Shown here piece after piece: positions 25,156 to 40,557 of a stretch of 64,000 nucleotides of DNA. The notes beneath the pieces were generated by a model that saw only the letters and a program-made list of their open reading frames with translations, was not told where the DNA came from and ran no database searches. Source of the DNA: Epiperipatus broadwayi (lineage: Eukaryota; Onychophora; Udeonychophora; Euonychophora; Peripatidae). The number at the start of each line of letters is the position of its first letter. Positions within the stretch are counted from its first letter, which is position 1. The DNA lies in the NCBI GenBank assembly GCA_028023455.1, contig JAQFVV010006199.1, positions 4,908,972 through 4,972,971 of the forward strand, written 5' to 3'. A program made the position numbers and the translations under genes.

Positions 25156-25758
25156 TGGCCACCCAATGTGAGCCAATGTTTAATAAACCACGAGTACCCT
25201 GAGAATTTTAAAATAAATCATGCCAGTAACATTTTTCTTTATAAATGAGTATATATAATTGTATTAACATGATATTAGAGTCCGATGTTTAATAAACCAT
25301 GTGTAACTTGAAAATTAAGCCAGTAATATTTTTTCTGAAATAAATGTATTTTTGTATTAACGTAAAGTTATAGGTTGAATTGTGTTTTAAAGGTACTGCC
25401 AGTAAGAAAAATTGTGCATATGTAAAGATAAATGTGAGGAATAAAACGTAATAATTAATATAAATCATAATTTTTTTAAAAAAAAAGAGTCTTATTTAAA
25501 ACCCAACCAGTTAACTACCTAAGTAATAGTTAAAAGTAGAAGAAAAGAAACTTGGAAGGGAGGGGACAGAAACTTAGCTGGTAGAAAGGAATCAACAGTC
25601 AACATTTTTTTGTTTGATCATTCATTTTGTAATTACTGATCAAAGTTTTGTCCTTTTGAAATTGTCATATATAATCAATTTGTGTAATGTAATTACTAAC
25701 ACAAAGTACATTGTTTTTTTTTTAATGTTTTTGTTTTTTTGAGGAAGTTTACTGATAT
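25156..25758. other. Spacer between W copies
   Basis: AT-rich and non-coding. It contains two related ~90-base segments around AATGTTTAATAAACCA (25171-25345), a small local duplication. Nothing else is recognisable. Confidence 0.5.
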
Positions 25759-27862
25759 GTAATCGTATATAATATGTCGTTACATTAATTTAAGATTAAA
25801 ATAAAAACTTAAGTTCATAAATAAAAAACTAAAAGCTAAAATTAAAGAGTTGTTCAATGTACGTATATATATTCGCACAGATGCAAAACTTTAAAAATTA
25901 TTTTCTTTTTAAAAAAAAAAATTTGAACATACTTTTTTATAAAAAAGTACAAGATCTAAAGATAAAATATTTTTGTAAATGGAAATGATGTGTTTATTAA
26001 TTAAACAAAAAGCAAACTTGCCCTTGGGGCTCTTATATAAAAAAGGCTGATAAAATATAGGTAAGAGAACAAAAATAAATGAGATGTCCAATAGAAGCAG
26101 CAATGAAGGCCCAGACCATAACAAAAATTAGGGAACAGGAAACCATTGTTCAGTGAATCCGGACATTCAATATAAAAGAAAAAATATTGAAATTAAGAAC
26201 AATTCCAGTTCGTTTTTGTGAGAAGGGCGATAAGATGCACTTGTTACTCTCTCTCACTTATTTCAAATGAAATGTCTGTAATACCAGGATTGAACCAGCT
26301 AAGACCACCTCCAGAACAACAGACCAGTCTTCAAATAGAGACATCGTGGGAATTGGCACTAGGAACCAGGATCCTTCTACTGTAAGACATGAACTATAAA
26401 ATTTAAAAGTAATTAAGAACTTTCATTCAGATTTGACAAGCTTTTAATATTCAACTAACCTAAATTTTAGAAAAAAAACTTTATCTGACTTAAGTTACCC
26501 AATTAATTATTGTTTAATTTTTATACATGTGAGTTTGCTAAAAATCATTTCCATTTTTCTTTTTCTTTTTATTAATATTTATTGTATAAATCATTTAAAT
26601 GCATTAAATTTAAGTTGGGTATAGACGCTTGCATAGATTCGTTACATTTAATTATCTTTTTGTTTTCATATTTGATTAGAATATATAGACATTCAGTAAA
26701 TAATGATACCTTACGGTGAGTACCTAAAATGTATTTATTTGGATGTCTTTTAAGTTATTGGTGTCAATGCGGCATCTTATGATGAATGCCGTTGGGTTTT
26801 TTGTAAATCTCCCTTTGCAATTCCATCAATAACTTTATATTTTGATCGTTTATGTTTATTTTGAAATGTTTTTAACTATATAATCTATGTAGCCGATCTA
26901 TACTCAACATTAAAAAAAAAAAAACTTTTATAAAATTCATCAGTGTGAAATTGTATAAACATTAAATTTAAGTTGGGCATGAATGGCTATATAGATTTGT
27001 AAAGTTATATTAATGAATTAAGGGAGGATTAATCTGGTGTTATTTGTTTCATAGTTAAATTGGGTCAATGGATTGGATATATTGGTGTAATTAGTAGATG
27101 TAGTATGAGGTTCGCTACATACAGGATCGCATTATATGCCGCACACCCCTTTTTTGCCTATGGAAGGGGATAGTAAGATGGAAAACGCAGTCCCTTCCTA
27201 TGGAATTTTTTTTATTGTTCTTCTTGCCAGATAGATGTAGCATTCCTGTCTGGATGAGAGTCAATGTCTTCTTAACCATAGCTGTTCAGATGTACATTCC
27301 TAACAGTATGGTATTTTGTGTTGTCATATTCATACTGCATTGAATACATCAATGTATCAGATGGATTGACATTGGTTTGGCTGTGAACTTTTGGCCTAAG
27401 GTTAAATCAGGGATAGAATATTTTCTTGTCAAATGCAATCTATGTAGTTTATTCATACTCGACAATCTTAAAAAATTTATTATTAAATTCATCTGTGCAG
27501 ATGGTTTAAAATTTTAAAATAATAATTTAAATTTTAAGTTAATATTGAAATCTAAAATAATAAATGTTATTCCTCAAATTTTAAATGATTTTATATGTGT
27601 GTTAATAAATATTGTTTGTGTGTTAGTTACTGGCAGTGGCTTTTATTTATTTTATATTGAAGATATATTTTAAATAATTTATATTTTATAAATCTCTGTG
27701 TCTCACTGAGCTAGTGACTGCGGCTAACCATCTAAATATGAATAAAGTGGGATCTTACATGTCTGCCTACTATATAAATTTTCTAGGTTCAAATGCCTAG
27801 TGACGCCCTGTAGTGCAGATACATTAAGACTGGAAGCTCCAATCTTTTCAGACCATTATAAT
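25759..27862. repeat. ~1.9-kb repeat W, copy 2 (with ~220-bp extra block)
   Basis: It matches copy 1 but carries about 220 extra bases (about 25933-26152) between GAACATAC and the AATCCGGAC... block. It ends at the TA tract where the LTR-like unit begins. Confidence 0.75.
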
Positions 27863-27876
27863 ATATATATATATAT

Positions 27877-29569
27877 TGTAACAATAGCTGGTTTGAATAC
27901 GAGTGCTAAAGTAAGTAAAGGGTAATAATAGTTACAAATAGTGTTAATTGTGATTGGTGTTATGAATTAAATGTATATATGCAAGAAGATTTTTAAATAG
28001 TCATTTGAACCCTGTTACAAAAGAGTATGAAAGGAATACATAATCAGTTAAAGGCGTGGACATATATGTTATTCATGTTATTGTAATGTGTGTATAATTA
28101 CTAACAGATTTGTATGTGAAGATGAAGAGAAGCGATTATGTGCGGAGTTGTGTTACTTTTTTTAATTTTTGTCTTATATATATATATATATATTGTTGTT
28201 TTGTTCATATCATAAACTATAGAATTAAATAATGCCAGTAATAGCACATGTTTCTTAATGAAAACCCATTAAGCATATAAGGTTGGAAAGTAATAAAAAG
28301 AATTGAAAGTTGTGTTGAGGGCAGTTTCAGTTAATGACTCTGTCCACCAGAATTCTTAGAACTGGTCAAGTTAGTATTTTTGAACAATGAAAATTAAAAG
28401 CATTCTTGAGATCTGGTCATCGGCGTACAAATAGATAAAAGAAAACTGAGATTAAAGAGCGTTAAAGAAAAGAACTTTTTTTTTCATAGTAATTTAGTCG
28501 GTGATTAAAATTAAAAAAATATAGATACAGGTAATAAAGAAGTGGGGGAAAAAATAAACGTATCAACATTATTATCAGTTAATAAAAATTTTTATTCGTA
28601 ATGTACTCCATCAAAATGCAGGGGTAATTATAATTGTGTGAGTTCGTTAGGCCCATTTCAGTGGCCAGCTATTGTAGGACTCATCTCAACATTATTTATG
28701 GAGATTTGCTGTTTATTTAATTAAATGTAATGGCCATGAACTACAAACAGCTAGGACCCCTCTCACAAGCAAGTTAAAAATCATCTACTTAATCTTTATG
28801 ATGGATTATTTTGTGCAGAATATTTTGGAGCATATCATCATCGTTCAGATCAATGACTCTCACTAAAGCCAGCATTCCTTTAAGACTGTAAGCTTACAGA
28901 TCATTAGCCATGACCAAATGAACATTCGGCCTTAACTGAGGTAATCTTGACCTTTTCAAAAAATATATTCAATGAACATTTAATAGTAGATTAAGAAACA
29001 TATGTTATTCCATTAAATAAAAGTAATGAATAATTTCTTAAATCATTTAATAAACAACTCTGATGTGTAATTGCACTCTTTTGTTAATATGTATATGAAT
29101 ATTATATATATATATATATATATGTGTGTATTGGAATAAATGAGTTGTGTGTTTAAAATATTGAGATATGCATATGTGTGTTAATAAATCTTAGAATTTG
29201 ATTATAACTTGTATATTATTTACGTTCTGGGATTCTGATAACTTATGGGCTATTGTACTAGGATTTGTAGGCAGATAGAAAGCACAACGAGATATGTATA
29301 TGTGACATCTCTTCATAAGATCACCTTAGCTTTGTTCTCTCATTAAACATTGATCTCCAGACCTTGAGATTGAGCTAGTCTGGATCAGCTACCCAAAGAG
29401 TGTTCACTGAACCCTTGTTTATGTTTTCGAGAGATATAAGTTTTATTAATGGATAAGACTGGCACTTGAGACGGGATTTAGCCCATGCTCATAATTATAC
29501 CTAATCGAAGCTTAGGGAACTAACTTGTACACACACAATTCTTAGAATAAGATAATGGGTAGATGGTTA
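27877..29569 (+). repeat. Left ~1.7-kb terminal repeat
   Basis: Direct partner of 30733-32520; identity looks about 90% by eye over most of its length. It contains two TA microsatellites and a conserved CTAAAGCCAGCATTCCTTTA block (28864). Non-coding. Confidence 0.8.
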
Positions 29570-30732
29570 AAATTGCGTCCCAAAGAATGGGCTGTGAATA
29601 GTGGCGAATGGGCATTAAAACACCATCCTAACATAATTTAAAAAGAGCTTTCAAAACAAAAGTTGGAGAATGATTTAAAAAAAAAGAGATAGACAAAACA
29701 GAAAGAGTTTAAACATATATTTGGAAATATAGTTAAATATTGACATATTTTGCAATGTGTGGCTATACTTGTAGAAAAGTTCTCAAGTAGTCAGAAGGAA
29801 AATAGCGTTGATGGTCGATGATGTCTGTTTCGTGATATATATATATAAAGTCGCATGGTTCATAAAATAAGGGTTTAAGAATTTTACCAATATTTGGGAT
29901 ATTATAAAACAATATCTTTACATAAGGGTAGAAATTAGGTGAGGAAGGTCTATCAGATGGGTCATGCAGTGTACTACTGAAAGTCGGGGTGACAAACCTG
30001 GCACGTAATTGGAATAGTATTAGATATAGACGAATAGAATAAATAGTAGGTATAGGTACAGAGAAAAAGAAGTCAGAAAATAAGCAAAAAGTGGAACAGC
30101 AGAAGGTGAGGGAGAAGGGATTAAGCGTAATGGGGAAAATTTTAGAAAAATTAGAAAGCATAGAACTCTGAACTCAGAAAATGGCCGAGAGGCTCTAAAT
30201 GAGATTTAAGAATTTATAACAGAGACTAGGGATGGAAAGTGAAAGTTGTCAAGGGAAAAAAAAGTATGAGGAAATGAAGGTGAAAGTATGGAAAAGGCTG
30301 AGAAGTCGAACAATAAAGAAGTAGAAGGGAGTTTAGATGAATGAGAGGGGGATGTGAAATGGAAGTGGAAGGTCTCTAAGAGAGAACTACTTAATGCACT
30401 GGACATGAGCGCATACATCCATAGTGTCCAGTTGGAACAAGGAAAGGAAGTCCAAGATCAGTAAAGTGTGAAGCTTGGGATGGAAGGACGATCTGATGGG
30501 GATGCAACATATAGAAAAAGAGGTGATGATAGTTATGGTCAAAGATGGCAGTATGAGCCAGAAGCTCAGCATCAACCCGACAAACCAAATTACAGTCAAA
30601 TAAAGGGGTCATACAATGCACGGTCAATAAAGCCCATTGCAAACCCAAAGAGGGATGAAGGTAGAAAATAGCTGTTTAAGAAGTCATTCAAATACACAGA
30701 TGGTATTTGAAGGCTATTGCACCCGGGGGGTA
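29570..30732 (+). pseudogene. Interior of LTR-like unit, possible gag remnant
   Basis: The plus strand is purine-rich and in places reads as charged, lysine/glutamate-rich peptide (about 30060-30160: a V-E-Q-Q-K-V-R-E-K-type run), suggesting a coiled-coil gag-like protein, but stops interrupt every frame. The 67-residue frame at 30468-30671 is rich in G, R, D, Q and Y, which could be a nucleic-acid-binding tail. The minus-strand frames at 29763-30161 and 30206-30648 are phenylalanine/serine-rich mirror images of purine-rich DNA and I reject them. No enzyme motif is seen. Confidence 0.35.
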
Positions 30733-32222
30733 TGTAACAGTAGCTGGTTTGAATATAAGTGCTAAAGTAAGTAAAGGGTAATAATGGTTACAAAGAGTGT
30801 TAATTGCAATTGTTGTTATGAATTAGATGTATATATGCGAGAAGATTTATAAATATTCATTTGAACCCTGTTACAAAAGAGTATGAATGGAATACATAAT
30901 AAGTTAAAGGCATGGATGTATATATATATATTTATATATTTGTTATGTGTGTTATTGTAATGTGTGTATAATTACTAACAGATTTGTATGTGAAGACGAA
31001 GAGAAGTGATTATGTGCGGAGTTGTGTTTTTTTCTTATTTTTGTTTTTATATATATATATATATATATATATTTGTTTATATATATATATTTTTTTCTTA
31101 TTTTTGTTTTATATATATATATATATATATATTGTTGTTTATTCATATTGTAAACTATAGATTTAAATAATGCCAGTAGTAGCACATGTTTCTTAATGAA
31201 AACCCATTAAGCATATAAGGTTGGAGAGTAATAAAAAGAATTGAAATTTGCACTGAGGGTGGTTTCAGTTAATGACTCTGTCCACTGGAATTCTTAGAAC
31301 TGGTCAAGTTAGTATTTTAGAACAATGGAAACTAAAAGCATTCTTGAGATCTGATCATCGGCATATGAATAGATAAAAGAAAAGTGAGGTTAAGGAGCGT
31401 TAAAGAAAAGAACTATATTTTTCTCAGTAATTTAGTCAGTGATTAAAATTAAAAAAATATAGATACAGGTAATAAAGAAGTGGGAAAAAATAATAAATGT
31501 ATCAACATTATTATCAGTTAATAAAATTTTTTATTTCGTAATGTACTCCATTGAAATGCAGGGGTAATTATAATCATGTGAGTTTGTTAGGTCGGTTTCA
31601 GTGGGCAGCTATTGTAGGACTCATCTGAACTTTATTTATGGAGATTTGCTGTTTATTTAATTAAGTGTAGTGGCCATGAACTACAAACAGCTAGGACCTC
31701 TCACAAGCAAGTTAAAAATCATCTACTTAACCTCTATGATGGATTATTTTGTGCAGAATATTTCGGAGCATATCATCATCGTTCAGATCAATGACTCTCA
31801 CTAAAGCCAGCATTCCTTTAAGACTGTAAGCTTACAGATCATTAGCCATGACCACATGAACATTCGGCCTTAACAGAGGTAATCTTGACTTTTCTAAAAA
31901 TATATTCAATGAACATTTAATAGTAGATTAAAAAACATGTGTTATTCCATTATGTTATTCCATTAAGAAAAAAGTAATAAATGATTTCTTAAATCATTTA
32001 ATAAACAACTCTGATGTGTAATTGCACTCTTTCATTAATATGTATATGAATATTATATATATGTATCGGAATAAATGAATTGTGTGTTTAAAATATTGAG
32101 ATATGCATACCTGTCTTAATAATTCTTAGAATTTGATTATAACTTGTATATTATTTACATTCTGGGATTCTGATAACTTATGGGCTATTGTAATAGGATT
32201 TGTAGGCAGATAGAAAGCACAA

Positions 32223-32256
<34 letters not shown>

Positions 32257-32520
32257 CATATCTTCATAAGATCACCTTAGCTTTGTTCTCTCGTTAGACA
32301 TTGTTCCCCAGACCTTGAGAATATGCAAGTCTGGATCGGATACTCAAAGAGTGTTCACTGAACCCTTGTTTATGTTTTTGAAAGATATAATTCTTATTAA
32401 TGGATAAGACTGGTGCTTGAGATGGGATTTAGCCCATGCTCATAAATATACCTACTCAAAGTTTAGGGAAATAACTTGTACATGCACAATTCTTAGAATA
32501 AGATTATGGGTAGAAGGTTA
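30733..32520 (+). repeat. Right ~1.7-kb terminal repeat
   Basis: Direct partner of 27877-29569, slightly longer through TA and TTTTCTTATTTTTG expansions near 31025-31135. It abuts block Y copy 2 across a (TA)n tract at 32521-32536. Confidence 0.8.
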
Positions 32521-32536
32521 ATATATATATATATAT

Positions 32537-35500
32537 TCTAACCTAATAAACGGATACATTAGAAACTAAATCAATTCGGAAGCCTAATCGCTTCCGTATA
32601 GGACGGGAAGCAAACCCTATATTACCTAATATAGCTCGACGTTTGGTTAGTTATAATAATTCAGCTACAGCGATATGCAGTTCAGACAGAGATAGACTTA
32701 AAAAAAAATTATCATTAATAAAATAAATTTAAAAAGAAAATTTAGAATAAACTAACATTCTTTCTCTATCCAAAACACATTCTCTGAGCTGTAAGTACTT
32801 GCACTGTTCGACAATGATGATGATGATTTCATGTCATTGTTAATATTACTGACTAAAATAAAACATTCATTAATTTGCCAATATGATCTCAATATTTTAT
32901 TATTATACAATCAGAAGTTTCAATCTCTTAAGCCATGCCACGCTTGTAATATTGATCATAATTGATCACTCCTTAATTTAAGAGCACTTATAATAATGAC
33001 ACTAATCTCAGGGTTCTCTGTTATTTTTAAAGAAAAATGCTCGGCAGTATTGTGTTGTCGCATATGACTGACATTCTGGTCGGCTATAGGAAACATTTAC
33101 CTTATTAAATTCCAGGTGTCTTCATCCACACATTAACTATCATAATAGTTGACGAGATGATAACCATATTCAATAACAACGCATAATTTTGAATAATACA
33201 GCCCTTTTATCCAGAATCTCAGTCGGAATGATGAAAAGACAAGGGTGTTTTTGTGTCCTTCCATCATCCATGACAACACAATAATTTAACTAAGATTTAT
33301 TACTTAGACACTTCACTTAAATGTGTACGAAACAATGTGCAACCAAAACCTACTAGTTTGGGAATAAAGTGATTTTACACACATATAAAATAAAATGTCT
33401 TGGTCTGAAGTTTTCAATTCCATAAGTAATTCTTATTAAATTAAAATATAATGAAATATTCTGATCTGCTTACAATTGTCTATCTGGTGTATTGAATTTA
33501 AGATTTCATAAATGATTTTGGACTCAAGAAAGTATTGCAAGTATTATGCCAATACACTTTTATTTAGCACACAAGAAAAATGACTCAAAACAACTTGTAA
33601 CAAGACTATAATTTATTATTAACTTTTAACAAGATTATAATTTATTATTACAGTTTAACAAAACTATCCTTTATGATTAACATAATAAACAAACATATAC
33701 AATTTATTCGATCCCATATGGATAAAACAAAATATAACTAACATTAATTCGTCTATACTTTTAGACCTGGATTCGAACTACTTCTTCATCTTCTTTTTAC
33801 ATTTATGCAAATTGAATATAACAAAATAAATATTATTATCGATACATTGACTCATCCATTTAATGTATCTTATATGAACGGCTGCTTAACTTTATTAACT
33901 AACTATTTGTTTTAAAATAAAAACAATCTGATTCTAGGCAATATGTAAAAAAAAAAAAAAAAAATATTTTTATTATCATATCTTTAATTAAATGATAGTT
34001 TTTATTTAGATAACTTATTATAATTTATGGGTTATTTATCAGAAGTTACACTTATTATTTTAATGTTTACCTTAATAACAACTGACGTTGTTATACACAC
34101 TGTTTTCTCAGTATAAGTTATATTGTGAGTGCTACTTAATCATTAACCCGAATTAAACCTAGTATTTGAACCCTCCATTGGCAACTAAAAATTTTTAAAT
34201 CACGCAATTTTAAACTTACTCTCTCCATTGACTTACGTGTGGATTACCAGCACTATTCCGCCGCACAATCCAGACATTGATCATATATACTAGCACGCTA
34301 TTTATACTAAATGGATCGTGAGGAATTAACCTCCAATATACCCGTTATCTTGCCATAACTTTCTAAACAAAACACAATAATCAACACCTTCCGTGGTGGA
34401 ATTATCTCTATTTTCTCATGAGGAATATGGAATAACACTGAAGGTCTGCAGAGTTAACTACTACATTAAAATAGTTTGGTGGGTCCTTGCCTCTTACTTG
34501 GGCATAATAGGAACACACACCCAATTATAATCCTCTCCTGGGATTTTAACGAATGAAATACACTAAATACGATATAAATTACTGATCGTCCTAACTCTGA
34601 GAAGCGATCACTTGGGTTATAAACATACCCGAATACTAGATTTATCTATTCCCCTCATGGAAAATAAAGCTTTTGGGGAGATCATTTTCCATCCCACAAA
34701 ATAAAGACATTACAATTATTACTTATGCGAATATTAAGCATATACCAATGGTATATCGGGGCAAGACAAGCAAATACACTAATTACACTAAATTTATGTT
34801 CCGGGGTATACTTAGATCAATGTCTGAAATCAATGGATAACACAGAATAAACCATAATAATTTTCACCTTTGCCAAAGAAACATTCAACAAGTAATTGGT
34901 AGTCTAGTATCTTGAACTAAATTAAGTGAATGCATTAATAAATAATAATTGGGAATAAGTTCCTCAATTAACATAGTATAAATTTGTTTCAAACTTTAAA
35001 TAAGTAATATCCTGTAAAGCACTTCTCTTTAATTACTTCTGATAATTTTAACTAGATATTTTACATATTAAGTATCTGAATTTGTCTTCTTTTACGCATC
35101 TAACATATAAATTTATACCCATAATGCATATCATAAGTAAACACATTTTATAAAAAAAAATCTTTTCTTTTTTTTTTCATGTCGAATATAAATTTAACCT
35201 AGAATAATTATATGAAAACATACCTTTATGATTACAAGGTCATTTAAATATTACTTGACTATACAGCCTTTAACCTGTTGATATAAAAAAAAATACACAT
35301 AATTTTACAAATTAGTAAAAAAAAAATCATTACTTAACAAGTGCTTATTATCTCACTAGAAAAATGTTTTTCCGTTGGGCAATTTATCTAGATGAAGAAC
35401 TTGATCCATTCGTAGTTCACAAAGCAAATTTAAAATAAGAAACACATTTTATTATTTCATTTATATAAAAGTTGCCTCCATTCTGGTGCAATTAATAAAT

Positions 35501-37070
35501 TAGGCAAAGAAAACATAGCAGCGTTGGATGTTAATTCTTCTTTGAATTAACTGCTATAATTTTGGGGATCCAAGAAAACAATACATATTTTAGCATGACG
35601 AATATTTGACGATAGACGATCACATATACAATTCTTTTCTTTTTACTATTGGCGATACGTATCATTTTTAGCTAGCTGGCTTAGGAATAAAACTAATGCG
35701 CGAATTTTCCAAAATACTATTATTATAACGACTGCAGCTGACTTACGTGGATATAAAGTTTTAACAACTCCAGTTGATGTATAATATAACATATTATATT
35801 ATGGTTATAATTAAGTCACTAATGTTTGTAGTTTTTATTCCTACTCTAGGAATTGTAATTTGTCTTTAATAAGGAATTCTCCGTAAAATGCACACATACA
35901 AATTTTCCGATATTTGCCTTGAGAAAATTTATATTTTCTTTTTAAAAAAAATATACAGGTGCATAAGTAAATATCATTGATCATTAATATTATTTTTAGA
36001 TAATTTTCAGTGAATAAAACATATTTTAATGTGGGGAACTTACATTATTTTCAAAGCAGACAATTTCTTTTAGAAAGAGCGCGAAATTTTCTAGTTAACT
36101 TTCCTTGGCTTTTATAATATGTCTTTTTAATTATAATTTTTCTTTTATACCATGAAAAGATTATTAAATAAGGTAAAGTTAACCAATAATTGATTATTTC
36201 CTGGAAATTACTTATATTACTTATTTTAAACGTAATGACATTTTCCGTGATTGCTGTAGTCAATACGGTCATTTTGAACTTTAGCATAAGATAGTACATT
36301 TTTGCATATAAAAAGCTTTAAATAGGTAGATGGCAATAGAAAACAGAATATCTTATCAAAAAGGATTAGCCACGCATGGTATTATTAAAATTTTACTAGA
36401 CTTATATTTATTTCTGCAATAAAAAATAATAAAAAATTTGTTACCGAATTTCAGTACTGCTTCTTCCTTGTAAAACTAATGTCAGACTAAACTTTCCTCA
36501 AAATTTGGTGGTCTTTTTTTAGCAACCTCTTACAGAAAAATAATCATTTAATTATAACATAAACAAAAGAAAAGGAAAAAAAAAACTTATTACAGTTATA
36601 TATTTCCGTATGATTTAAATGGATTACAAAGTAAATTGACAAATAATGAAAAATAATAAGTACATTTAATTAACAATGCTTATTAGTGATGTATAATTCT
36701 ATATACACTATTATCTAAATTAATTTAAAAACTACCAGAAGTGATTGTGCTTTATGACAATATACTCATCTACTCTCCCTCTACCCATTCAAAATCAATT
36801 ATTGTTTATAATATGTGCTTTTGTACTATATTAAATTGCTCTTATTGTTAATATTTTCATTAAATTATTCATGCTCTTCTTCAAAATGACATTGGATTAC
36901 TAAATTTATTAGTTATTTGCTTAAAATATGTTAAAGTGAGTAAATAGCATATTTTCTTAATCACTTAATATTATTATTATTTTACTTTTTTATTTCCTAG
37001 AAAAGGATAGCATTGTTTTCCTGTTGAAACAATGCCAAATAAACGAAGTGTCAATAACACTAGGTTACAA
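32537..37070. repeat. Large duplicated block Y, copy 2
   Basis: Colinear with 16213-20605, from TTCTAACC to GGTTACAA, again between TA tracts. The first ~340 bases (32537-32880) differ from copy 1 and include a short (GAT)n run near 32817. Non-coding. Confidence 0.75.
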
Positions 37071-37082
37071 TATATATATATT

Positions 37083-38490
37083 ATTTTCTATAATGTGAAT
37101 TCAATTGTGCTCTTTTTCTATACTCTCTTTTAACTTATTAATCTTTATTTGCATTTTCTCTTGAGTACTTTCCATTTTAATCTCACATTCATTAATCTTA
37201 TTTTTCAAATAATTTATTTGTTCATGTCCCTTACTTATTTCACAAATTAACTCTGTATGCACAAGTTGATTTCTTGTTTTAACCTAGTTTCTAATTCACA
37301 ATGACCCTCAACCATTCTCATAATTAACATTTCCTGATATTATTTTGATTTGAGATTATGTATTGCTTGAGTTTTATTGAGCTTATTCATTAAACCTCTT
37401 TATAGTATTTTTTGGCCTTGTTCACACTTTCTTGGTTTTCCTTAATCTTAGACAATAAGTTTCTTGCTTTTTTTTCTGTTCAATGTTTACTATTAATCTC
37501 TGCAACATTGCTATTAGAGATTTGTTTTATTCAGTTTTTGATATGACAGAGATTTCATTAACTCTTTTTTCTAACATGTGTAGTTCTTTTTCACCTTCCA
37601 TAGTTTGTTTTATTTAGAATTATTATTTTGATTTAGAAAAGAAAGAACATGACTTTCTTACTCAATTCATTATGCCATACCAAACAGGAATGAATAACTT
37701 GTTTTTCTACTATATTTTATATGCTGACCCATACAGTTTAATTAAATTTCTATTCATACACATTTTGATTATGTAAAAGACCCCTTTAATATAAAATACC
37801 ACCAAAAGCATCATGTTTCAATAGATATTGATCTACCTATTCACATTAATATTATCGAAAAACTAACATATTAGAATTTTCAACATTCAACTTATATCAT
37901 GCATAACACAGCAAAAAATCTCATGACCATAGCCAAAAAAACTTTCTATCATGTGCTTTCCAACAATCTGAACAGTAAGCACCAATGCTTTTCATTTATT
38001 TTTTAAAATAATCAGGAGACAATTCCATTACTAAAAAATATAGCTTTAACAATATTTATTAGTAATGAGTCCACATTCTTTTAGCATTTCCTTAACATAT
38101 AGAATATATCTGCTTTTAAAGTTATGAATATGTCAATTCTAATTTTTATTATTATATGGCACATCAAGGCATCATCATGTGGTATGTTGCTTTCACATGT
38201 CCCTTTTAGGCATATTTTCAAAATATTTTATTTATAAATCACTTTAAAACTCAGAAATTTCTCAATTCATGTATTTTTACATTATATTTTTGATAAAACA
38301 TTTGACAACCTACTCTATATTCAAACTCTCAACAAAGTACAACTACAAATTTAAAAGTATTGAATAGTTAATCAATTTAATTATAAAAAAAATAGCTGAT
38401 AGTAATTGTGGCCTTATCTATTTATCAATTTATGTCTCCAAATTTCTCATGGGTTATGAATATGCATGACCCTATGTTGGGTGCCAAATA
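37083..38490 (-). pseudogene. Extra block with broken coiled-coil reading frame
   Basis: This 1.4-kb block is absent from the first duplication copy. Minus-strand translation of about 37085-37610 gives fragments of a heptad-like, K/E/N/I-rich protein (for example a stretch ending KLKESIEKE near 37105, and a segment starting MEGEKELHMLEKRVNEIS near 37600), broken by several stops and shifts. This suggests a decayed coiled-coil protein such as a transposon ORF1 or gag, but no family is recognisable. The rest (37650-38490) shows nothing. Confidence 0.35.
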
Positions 38491-38509
38491 TGTAATAAAA
38501 TTCTTAAAA

Positions 38510-40460
<1,951 letters not shown>

Positions 40461-40476
<16 letters not shown>

Positions 40477-40478
40477 CA

Positions 40479-40512
<34 letters not shown>

Positions 40513-40530
40513 TGATGTACACATGTTACC
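40461..40530. repeat. Perfect 70-bp palindrome with (TA)n centre
   Basis: GGTAACATGTGTACATCACG (40461-40480), 30 bases of AT, then its exact complement (40511-40530). A further TA tract follows at 40538-40557. The left arm is inherited from block Z; the right arm is an inverted copy of it. Confidence 0.95.
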
Positions 40531-40557
40531 CATATACATATATATATATATATATAT

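Larger units (their letters stand above)
27877..32520 (+). mobile_element. LTR-retrotransposon-like element, non-autonomous
   Basis: Two direct repeats of about 1.7 kb (27877-29569 and 30733-32520) enclose a 1.16-kb interior. The repeats start TGTAACA and end GGTTA, so TAAC and GTTA form short inverted ends. A G-rich tract (CACCCGGGGGGTA, about 30720-30732) sits directly before the second repeat, as a polypurine tract would. (TA)n flanks both outer ends and could hide the target duplication. The interior is far too short for pol and no RT, integrase or protease motif is visible, so this would be a non-autonomous or deleted element. A classical tRNA primer site right after the first repeat is not evident, which is the main doubt. 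Confidence 0.6.

Noticed and set aside
23560-26300. tRNA-derived SINE suggested by GGTTCAATCC in both W copies
   Set aside because: The A-box-like TGGC...TGG lies directly against the B-box-like motif instead of about 30 bases upstream, and no tRNA fold is visible.
29763-30648. Minus-strand phenylalanine/serine-rich open frames
   Set aside because: They are the complement of a purine-rich plus strand, overlap each other in different frames and resemble no family. The plus strand is the likelier coding strand of the decayed interior.
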